Positions 52,584-59,603 of a stretch of 64,000 nucleotides of DNA are shown one piece after another; position 1 is the first letter of the stretch; every line of letters starts with the position of its first letter. The notes beneath the pieces are model-generated. The model was not told the origin of the DNA, searched no databases, and saw only the letters and a list, made by a program, of their open reading frames with translations. The DNA lies in NCBI RefSeq assembly GCF_008634025.1, contig NZ_PDCM01000001.1:4693979-4757978 (forward strand). Direction: 5' to 3'. This DNA comes from Streptomyces albofaciens JCM 4342. Lineage in GTDB: Bacteria; Actinomycetota; Actinomycetes; Streptomycetales; Streptomycetaceae. The translations under genes and the position numbers were made by a program.

Positions 52584-52800
52584 AACAGGTGAGGGCAGGG
52601 TGGCCGTGGAGGCGACCGTGGCGTATCGGCCGCGGGCATCGCGGCCGATGGCGTCGTAGGCGCCCCTCTGCGGCAGATCGGTGGCCGGGGCCGTGACGCC
52701 GGTCTCCTCCTGGAGTTCGCGGGCGGCGGCGGCCGGACTCGTCTCCCCGCCATCCATGTGACCGCCCGGCGAAGCAGGCGGGTTCGCCGGTTTCTGGCCG
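52584..52800 (-). pseudogene. NUDIX hydrolase fragment
   Basis: The Nudix box is complete: GGHMDGGETSPAAAARELQE followed by ETGV (Gx5Ex7REUxEExGU). N-terminal strands are lost and the C-terminus runs into the 93-bp repeat. Former nucleotide-diphosphate hydrolase. Confidence 0.65.
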
Positions 52801-53030
52801 GGGCGTTGCAGGAACCGGCGGGTGAGTGGTTCACCGGCAGCTATGAGTATGGCGGGTTCGCAGCCGAAGGGGTTCTGGGCGTCTGGGCCCACCGCCGTCG
52901 CCGACCGCGTCCTGGCCACCGGCGACCTCTCCGCACCCCCTGGGCGACAACACCCCGGGGAATGAAGCGTCCGGTACTGGCTGTCCGGCGGTTGAGGTCG
53001 CCGACGGTCACAACCGGTATGGATGTGGCG

Positions 53031-53597
53031 TTACCAGCTGCGTGCGGTGCGGTGCAGATCCTCGAAGCTCGTGTGCAGGTGATGCCCGAGCGTGCGGTAC
53101 TGCGGGTCGGCCAGCCACCGGGCTGCGGCGAGCTGGTATGCGGTGACGGAGACCGCGGCGGTCAGCGTGGCCGCCGGGTCGGGGATGCCCCGTGTGCGCA
53201 GCGCGGCGGTGATCGCCTCACCAAGGGCTGCCAGTTTCGCCCATTCGCGTTCTCGCAGATCGGTATGTGCGTCGAGAAGGTGCCTGCGGCGCTGTGCGGC
53301 CTCCCGGCGCTGGTCGAACCAGTCACTTTCGGCGATGAATGCCGCGCTGACCGCGTCGAGCGGGGACTGCTTGGCGGGTGCCGCGCCCACCGCTTCGCGG
53401 ACCGTGGCGATGTACGAGTCCTGCTCGGGGAAGAGCACCTCGCGTTTGTCGGCGAAGTGGTTGTAGAAGGTGCGCTCGGTCAGGCCGGCTCGCGTCGCGA
53501 TCTCGGCGACGGTCGTGCGTTCGTAGCCGCGTTCGGTGAACAACTCGATCGCGGCTTCCTGCAGTCGTTCCTGCGTGCCGCCCGGCCATCGTCCCAT
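53031..53597 (-). CDS. TetR family transcriptional regulator
   Basis: The 188-aa protein starts MGRWPGGTQERLQEAAIELF and has a TetR helix-turn-helix (TTVAEIATRAGLTERTFYNH then FADKREVLF). The FYNHF type recognition helix is common in regulators of oxidoreductase genes. It is divergent from the LLM oxidoreductase at 53744. Two copies of a 19-bp palindrome lie between the genes. Confidence 0.9.
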   Translation of the reverse strand: MGRWPGGTQERLQEAAIELFTERGYERTTVAEIATRAGLTERTFYNHFADKREVLFPEQDSYIATVREAVGAAPAKQSPLDAVSAAFIAESDWFDQRREAAQRRRHLLDAHTDLREREWAKLAALGEAITAALRTRGIPDPAATLTAAVSVTAYQLAAARWLADPQYRTLGHHLHTSFEDLHRTARSW

Positions 53598-53612
53598 GAC
53601 ACGCAGAGTAGT

Positions 53613-53662
53613 GACTACAGAAACTGCAATCAAACTGTACGGTGATTGCAGAACCTGTAATC
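53613..53662. promoter_or_regulatory. Double operator for the TetR/LLM gene pair
   Basis: GACTACAGAAACTGCAATC (53613-53631) and GATTGCAGAACCTGTAATC (53644-53662) are two versions of the palindrome GATTrCAG-N3-CTGyAATC, centred 31 bp apart, that is three helical turns. Binding by the adjacent TetR is the natural reading. Confidence 0.7.
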
Positions 53663-53743
53663 ACCGTGGTGCTGCGGGTCGACGGAGGCCGCAGCGGTGA
53701 AGAGGACGCGAGTCATGGGAAGCGGAACACGAAGGAGCTCGTG

Positions 53744-54691
53744 ATGGACACTGCCGGAATGAGGGTCGGAGTGTTTCTGGGAGGCACGTTCGCGCAGGAA
53801 CCCGGCATGACCAACCTTGTGGACCGGGCGGTGGAGTTCGCGCACGAGGTGGCCGACGCCGGGGTGCGCACCGTGTGGTTCGGGCAGGCGGCGGATTACG
53901 ACGCGCCCCAGCTCGCCGGGCTGGTGGGCCGGGCGGAACCCAGGGTCTGCGTAGGTACCTCGGTCGTGCCGATGTATCCTCGTCATCCGCTGCTGCTCGC
54001 GGCTGCGGCGAAGACGGCGCAGGCGGCTGCCGCAGGGCGCTTCCGGCTCGGCGTCGGACTCGGCGCGCGCACTGTTCTCCAGCCGCAGTTCGGCCTGCCG
54101 TATCCGCCGCAGATCCAGCACCTGCGCGAGTACCTCACCGCGCTGCGCCCGCTGCTGGACGGCGACGACGCCGCCTTCGTGGGGGAGACGCTGGCGTCGC
54201 GTCCGGTCGGCTCGACGGCCGTGGCCGGGGCTTCCCCGGCGGTCCCGGTGCTGGTGGCTGCGATGGGGCCGCGGGCCCTCGCGGCCGCGGGCGAGCTGGC
54301 CGAGGGAACGATTCCGTTCCTCGCCGGGCCTCGTACCCTCGCCGAACAGATCGTGCCGGCCGTCACCGAAGCCGCCGCCGCGGCCGGGCGGCCGGCCCCG
54401 CAGATCGTGGCCGGGGTGCCCGCGGTGGTCACCGACGACGCCGCAGCTGCCCGCGACCGCGTCTCGGCCGCCCTCGACTTCTACGACAGCATCCCGTCCT
54501 ACCAGAAGGTCATCGCGGCCGAGGGGCTGTCGAGCGCGGCGGACCTGCTGATCGCCGGCGACGAGGACACCGTCACTGCCGGTCTGCGCCGCTACTTCGA
54601 CGCCGGGGCCACCGAAGTCATGATCACCCACACCGACCTCTTCGACGCGCAGGACCGCGCTCGGACCTGGGCTGTCGCCCGGCTTCTGTGA
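53744..54691 (+). CDS. LLM-class F420-dependent oxidoreductase (TIGR03564-like)
   Basis: The 315-aa TIM-barrel protein has RVGVFLGGTF, VWFGQAADYDAPQLAGLVGR, the GTSVVPMYPRHPLLLAAAAK segment and GRFRLGVGLGART characteristic of F420-dependent luciferase-like enzymes, and the C-terminal AGDEDTVTAGLRRYFDAGAT. AAGGAG precedes GTG/ATG at 53741/53744. It reduces or oxidises a small molecule with coenzyme F420. Expression is probably induced by a TetR ligand. Confidence 0.88.
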   Translation: MDTAGMRVGVFLGGTFAQEPGMTNLVDRAVEFAHEVADAGVRTVWFGQAADYDAPQLAGLVGRAEPRVCVGTSVVPMYPRHPLLLAAAAKTAQAAAAGRFRLGVGLGARTVLQPQFGLPYPPQIQHLREYLTALRPLLDGDDAAFVGETLASRPVGSTAVAGASPAVPVLVAAMGPRALAAAGELAEGTIPFLAGPRTLAEQIVPAVTEAAAAAGRPAPQIVAGVPAVVTDDAAAARDRVSAALDFYDSIPSYQKVIAAEGLSSAADLLIAGDEDTVTAGLRRYFDAGATEVMITHTDLFDAQDRARTWAVARLL

Positions 54692-55239
54692 CGCGGGACC
54701 GAACCGGCCGCACCGCCCCTCCGGCTTCTCCCGCCGTGATCGCTGTGCGGTTCTCGACCGCCCGGTCTACCAACCCCGCGGAAAGGCAGGACCACCGACC
54801 AATCTCCGGCGGGGCCGGGTGCCGATTCGCGGCTCAGCGTCCGTGGGTCTCTCATCGCGGTGTTCTGACGGTGGGGCCCCTGACATGCGTATATGTCGGG
54901 CCGTGTGGCGCAGCGAGTACGAGATGCTCGAAACATGGGTTGAAAAACGCAGGTCACTTTCATGCGAGTCGGCAGCTGCTCGATGGCTGGGGCGGGCACG
55001 GTGGTGCCGGTCGTGCTGGTGGCGTCGTCCATGCCTGCCCAACTCCCGGAGCCGCGTGAGCGACACGTTGCCCGCAGCAGCGGTCGAGAGGGTCAGAGAA
55101 CCCTTGTGCTAATCGTGCGATCCGAGTGTGCTCATGGTGAAGGCGACATCGTGCACTTCGTACGTGCTCATGTTGAAGGTGGCATCGTGCACTTCGTGCG
55201 TGCCGTGCGGAGCCGCCCAGTCGACGCGTTCGCTGATGA
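54692..55239. other. Intergenic with repeats
   Basis: It contains the second 93-bp repeat and two 36-bp direct repeats (55128-55163 and 55164-55199, core ATCGTGCACTTCGT) that in the plus frame encode GDIVHFVRAHVE / GGIVHFVRA. No gene is supported. Confidence 0.5.
54880..54972. repeat. 93-bp repeat, copy 2
   Basis: Same orientation and boundaries as 52490-52582. The two copies flank the NUDIX fragment, TetR and LLM genes. Confidence 0.75.
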
Positions 55240-56114
55240 AGTGGGCATGGAAGCCCCCGACCTGATGGGGTCAGCGCGCGGCAGCATGGCCGCTATGCCT
55301 CGGCTTCTTTCATCCTCGCGACGCGCCTGTGCGAAGCGGCGCCGTTCTTCAGCAAGGACGAGGGCCGCGTCGGGGAAGTCGAAGGCCAGGACCTCGCCGT
55401 CGGCGGCCACGACCGGCGTGCGGATGGTCCGTTCCTCGTCATCGACGGTCACCGTGGCGGCCACGTCATGCGCTGCGGTCTCACCCTTCTTGACCACTCG
55501 TACCGCGTAGGAGCGGTCCAGTCGCCTTCCCAGCGGACATCATCCCGCTCGGTGCTGCGGGCATCGCTTCTCTGGGCGCAGACGTTGGCTTCCTCCGCGA
55601 GTTGGTTCGCCTCTCCGGCGATGCGATTCGACTCGTCGCTCTTCGCGTTCGCCTCCGTGGCTATGTCGTTGGCCTTACCGGCGTGTCTGTTGGCCGGGTG
55701 GGCGTACACGAGCGCGGCAACACCGGCTACGCCTCCCACCCACCCCGCTATGTGTTTCCACGCCGTCACCTTAGACACTGCCACTGACACTGCTGCTTCA
55801 CCGGCACGCAGGCGTCTGGACGGCTGTTGTGCCGTGGCGGCGGCCACGGTCTCCAGTACGGTGCGCTGCTGCGGGGAGACGGGCACGTCGTCCTGGCGCA
55901 GCGAGCGCAGGGTGGCACCTGAAGCGCACGGCCTGCACAGACCGAACACGGAAACCGGGCTGATGAGGGTGTGAGAGGAGGAGCTTTCGTAGACGGGCCG
56001 ATAGCAGCCGGGGCACCGCCGGCAGTCCTCCGGCCCATCCGCCGGCGGGGCATCCGGGCCCAGCAGCACCACGATCCGGCAGAGGTTCTCTCCGGCCTCG
56101 GCCCACAGGCCCAT
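55240..56114 (-). pseudogene. Hypothetical zinc-ribbon/coiled-coil membrane protein, frameshifted
   Basis: The N-terminal part has a possible zinc ribbon (CRRCPGCYRP ... FGLCRPCASG). Then come a membrane helix (WVGGVAGVAALVYAH) and a heptad-like coiled coil (GKANDIATEANAKSDESNRI then AGEANQLAEEANV). Near 55510 the frame breaks; the continuation DRSYAVRVVKKGETAAHDVA ... EVLAFDFPDAALVLAEERRR is in the next frame. Function unknown. Confidence 0.5.
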
Positions 56115-56507
56115 CGGCCGTTCCGCGCGCCGAAGATGACGTCCGCACCTTCCGGGCCTCGACAGTACGGATCCGGACCCGGGCCAGCGTGCCGACGCCT
56201 TCGTCCGGGTGATCGGGAAAAAACATCACGGCAGTCTCGAACCCAACCCCTTCCTCCACAGGGATGCCGTGTGGCTGCCCGGCGGCGAGGGCCGCGCCGA
56301 GGTCGTTCAGCCCGCAGCCGTCATCGTCGTTGCTGATCCGCAGCGGCCACGCGGCCGCAGCGCCGTCGGCCTCGGCAGGCGATCAGGTTCCGCTTCCGCT
56401 GCGCCGGCGCCACCGTGAGCTGTTTGTCGTCGGCCGCCTGGAGGCCGGTGGCACCCGGGCGCACGGGGTGCTGGACGGCGTCGCGATCACCCGGACGGTC
56501 AAGATGC

Positions 56508-56790
56508 TCACGCCGGGGCGGCATGATGCTGGGTGAGGTGGGGCAGCTCGACGATCTTGCCGAGGTTGAACTGCCCGTTGCCCTGGGTGTTGGGGATGTA
56601 GACATCGGGGAACAACTGACCCACCGATCCGTCCTCCCGCTCGATTTTGGCGCTCATCGTAACTCTCACGGGAATCGTGCTGGTGGCGTCCGCGTACTTG
56701 GGCGTTACCTGGTAGAGGATCGCATCGTCCTCTCCGAACGACTGCTTTGCCACCTCGCCACGGACCTTGACATGCAGGCCGGAGTGGTGA
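56508..56790 (-). pseudogene. Possible C-terminal end of a DNA/RNA non-specific endonuclease-type toxin
   Basis: The minus frame reads HVKVRGEVAKQSFGEDDAIL then YQVTPKYADATSTIPVRVTM and IPNTQGNGQFNLGKIVEL. YQVTPxYxDxxSTIPxxVTM resembles the final strands of NUC-type endonucleases in polymorphic toxins. There is no intact upstream part. The assignment is tentative. Confidence 0.4.
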
Positions 56791-57023
56791 CGGGGGTGGG
56801 CGCAATTCTCGCTGCAGGTGGCGGGGTATACGCGACCAAGAAGGACGCGTCGGCCTTGACCGACAAGCAGAAGATGCCCGTCTTGCTAGCGGTCGTCGTC
56901 AGCATAAACTTGGACCAAGTTCTCGACAAGAACGGTGACTCCTTCCTGGTCGCAGTCAGTGCGGCCGTAGCTGTAGGACTTGTAGTCGGCCTTATTGCGC
57001 GTATCCAAACTTCCGGCAAGTGA
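56772..57023 (+). CDS. Small membrane protein
   Basis: From ATG 56772, 83 aa with two hydrophobic helices (AGVVTGVGAILAAGGGVYAT and FLVAVSAAVAVGLVVGLIAR) and a polar middle (KKDASALTDKQKM). The IS5 element copy 2 is inserted 2 bp after its stop with CTAG duplication, leaving the gene intact. Codons are lower in GC than surrounding genes. Function unknown. Confidence 0.55.
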   Translation: MQAGVVTGVGAILAAGGGVYATKKDASALTDKQKMPVLLAVVVSINLDQVLDKNGDSFLVAVSAAVAVGLVVGLIARIQTSGK

Positions 57024-57029
57024 TCCTAG

Positions 57030-57899
57030 AGGCTGTCCCGTAACTGCCGGTCAGAGGTGAGACGATCTTGCCGTGGCTGGTGTGATCAAGGCGTCGGATC
57101 CCTCGTGGATAGGTCCGTTCACCGGGCTGAGCCCACGGCAGTTCAACAAGCTGATCACCGCGTTGCGGCGCGAGGGCGCCGATCCGGTCCGCAAGGGCCG
57201 GCCGTGGTCGTTGCCGCTTGAGGACCGGGTGCTGCTGGTGGCCGCGTACTGGCGCACCAACCTCACCCTGCGCCAACTCGCCCCGCTCTTCGGCATCTCC
57301 AAGTCCGCGGCCGACCGGATCGTCGGCCACCTCGGACCGGCTCTCGCCCTCCAACCCCGGCGGCGGTTCCGCAAGAACACCGTGCTCATCGTGGACGGCA
57401 CGCTGGTCCCCACCCGCGACCGGGCCGTGGCCGCCTCCAGCAAGAACTACCGTTACTCCACTAACCATCAGGTCGTCATCGACGCCGACTCCTGCCTGGT
57501 CGTCGCCGTCGGCAAGCCGCTGCCCGACAACCGCAACGACTGCCGGGCCTGGGAGGACTCCGGCGCGAAGGCTGCCGTCGGCACCACCCCCATGGTGATC
57601 GCAGACGGCGGCTACCGCGGTACCGGCTTGACCATCCCGCACTACCGCCGGCGCAAGGACGAAGAACTGCCCGCCTGGAAGGAAGAGCACAACGCCTCCC
57701 ACCGCAAGGTCCGTGCCCGCGTCGAGCACGCCTTCGCTCACATGAAGAGCTGGAAGATCCTGCGCGACTGCCGCCTCAGAGGCCACGGCGCCCACCACGC
57801 CATGCTCGGCATCGCCCGCCTGCACAACCTGACCCTCACCGGATGACAAGCAAACGAGCAGCTCAACCTGCACGTCCCTGGTGATTTACGGGACAGCCT
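57030..57899 (+). mobile_element. IS5-family insertion sequence, copy 2 (intact)
   Basis: 870 bp with the same 14-bp inverted repeats as copy 1 and CTAG flanks (57026-57029 and 57900-57903). It is inverted relative to copy 1. Confidence 0.95.
57073..57846 (+). CDS. IS5-family DDE transposase (intact)
   Basis: The 257-aa protein starts MAGVIKASDPSWIGPFTGLS, with an HTH_Tnp_4 region (LTLRQLAPLFGISKSAADRI), the DDE_Tnp_4 catalytic blocks VDGTLVPTRDR, MVIADGGYRGTG and the glutamate in RARVEHAFAHMKSWKILRD. All three acidic residues are present. Cut-and-paste transposition at CTAG. It may also mobilise the split copy at 3225-5242. Confidence 0.95.
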   Translation: MAGVIKASDPSWIGPFTGLSPRQFNKLITALRREGADPVRKGRPWSLPLEDRVLLVAAYWRTNLTLRQLAPLFGISKSAADRIVGHLGPALALQPRRRFRKNTVLIVDGTLVPTRDRAVAASSKNYRYSTNHQVVIDADSCLVVAVGKPLPDNRNDCRAWEDSGAKAAVGTTPMVIADGGYRGTGLTIPHYRRRKDEELPAWKEEHNASHRKVRARVEHAFAHMKSWKILRDCRLRGHGAHHAMLGIARLHNLTLTG

Positions 57900-58118
57900 C
57901 TAGGGGTCTCTCCAGGACTATCTGTCCGGCAAGGGTTGCGTTGCGATCTGTAAAAACTGATCAAGGTCGCCGATTCGCTGTGACCGACCACATACGACGT
58001 ATGTGGCCTCGCCTCCCGCGTGCGGGCCGACCGTTGTGATCAGCAATAGTCTGTGGGCGGCACCCCGTCTCCACCGGGATGCCGCCGACAGCTATCTGGG
58101 CGCAGGAAGGCGTGGACG

Positions 58119-58619
58119 ATGGACGACAGCCATCAGCCCGACGATGAAAGCCCCTGGGCGTCTCTCTCCCCGTGGGAGAGGGCCCTGGCCGCTTTCGGTA
58201 TGACCGGTCTGATCCTTGGGGTCGTCACTGCTGTTCTCGCGGCTGTGCTGCTCGGTCTCCTTGCCGTCGCCGCCGCGTCGCTCCACCTGGTGGAAGCCGA
58301 CGGGATCGGGACCCTGTTGTGGGGCGTGGCGCTGTTCCTGCCGTGCAACGCCCTGGCAGCGCTGTTCATCTACCCGCTGCGTTTGGGGCTTCGGCTCACC
58401 AGCCTCGCACCGCGAACCAAGAAGGCGACGGAGGCCGCGCTTTCCGTGGCGACGACATTCCTCGCCGTCTTGTTCACCGAATACTTCACTCCCGGATTGC
58501 GGGTACAGCACCCATGGCTCCCGGCATTGCTGGCTGCATTGCTTGTCGTCCTGGCCAACCTGGCGGTCAGGAAGGCGGAGAGGCGCACATCGAACAGGGC
58601 TGGCGGAAAGCTCCTCTGA
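58119..58619 (+). CDS. Small integral membrane protein
   Basis: The 166-aa protein starts MDDSHQPDDESPWASLSPWE and has four hydrophobic helices (GMTGLILGVVTAVLAAVLLG, LLWGVALFLPCNALAALFIY, ALSVATTFLAVLFTEYF and WLPALLAALLVVLANLAV). AGGAAGG precedes the ATG. It sits just before TraB-like remnants and may belong to the same lost conjugative element. Function unknown. Confidence 0.65.
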   Translation: MDDSHQPDDESPWASLSPWERALAAFGMTGLILGVVTAVLAAVLLGLLAVAAASLHLVEADGIGTLLWGVALFLPCNALAALFIYPLRLGLRLTSLAPRTKKATEAALSVATTFLAVLFTEYFTPGLRVQHPWLPALLAALLVVLANLAVRKAERRTSNRAGGKLL

Positions 58620-58624
58620 CCGGG

Positions 58625-59299
58625 CAAACCCTGAAGCAACGGCCACCGCCAGCGGCGGCAGCACCACGATGCTGCGCTCCCTGACCGCCCAGTTCCTCCA
58701 CCAGGGCGCCCACGCCCTGGTCCTCGACCCCAAGCGATCTCCCACCTGCATGCGAAGGCCCTGCCGACGGTGACCCACCGCGGCAACATCGCCGGCCTCC
58801 ACGACGTCCTAATCCGCCTCGCCACCGAACTGGAACGCCGCCTCGACCTCAACGGCGACCTGGACGACGTACCGCGCCTGATCGTCGCCATCGACGAGGC
58901 CAACACCACGCTGCGCCAGCTCGCCCGCTACTGGGAGACCTTCCGGCACAAGGACGACCCGAAGACGTCCCCGGCCATCACCGCGCTTGAGGAATTCCTC
59001 TGGGCAGGACGCGCGGCCCGCGTCCACGTCATCTTCGACGGACGGCCCCACACCGCCGCCCTCGGCGGGATGTCGCGGCTGCCCACGAGCTGTTCGCCAC
59101 GGTCATCCTGGCGCGGTTCACGGCCGACACCTGGCGGCGCCTGGCCCCGATGGCCGGCCCTGCCCCGAAGAAGCAGGACCCGCGCCCGGGCCGCTGCCAC
59201 GTCGTCCAACACAACAGCACCCACGAGACGCAGGCGGTCCTGATGACCGACGCCGACGTCGTCAACCGGTTTACCGACCCGGACGACCACGAGAGCTGA
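58625..59299 (+). pseudogene. FtsK/SpoIIIE-type conjugation ATPase (TraB/TraSA) remnant
   Basis: Three frames give TMLRSLTAQFLHQGAHALVL, THRGNIAGLHDVLIRLATEL followed by ERRLDLNGDLDDVPRLIVAI and DEANTTLRQLARYWETFRHK, then ELFATVILARFTADTWRRLA ... RCHVVQHNSTHETQAVLMTD. The Walker B (LIVAIDEAN) is present. The Walker A reads SGGSTTM, lacking the GxGK part. These are TraSA-like proteins of integrative conjugative elements (pSAM2 type). No integrase or Rep gene is seen nearby. Dead remnant. Confidence 0.78.
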
Positions 59300-59603
59300 C
59301 CCGGCGACGGACACACAACGGGCCCCGGGGAACTGTCATGACCTCCCCGGTGCCCGGTATGGGTTCCGCTGTCCAGGTTGTCGTCGACGTGCAGCGCTGG
59401 GTGCGCGCCCTGCCCTTGTTTGGGGTGGCCCGCCACGTGGCACGGCCGTCGGCGGGCGCCTGTGCAGCCGGGCGGGCCACTGGGCAAGCGGTGCATGACG
59501 TCGACGTTAGATTAGATAGGCGTTAAGTCCGCAGGCCGACGGAGATGCGGGTGATGAGGAGCACGGCATCCAGGCGCATACGGCGCCGGTCCGGTGCGCC
59601 GGG
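59300..59603. other. Intergenic
   Basis: Lower-GC patch GACGTTAGATTAGATAGGCG near 59501 between convergent units. No gene seen. Confidence 0.4.
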
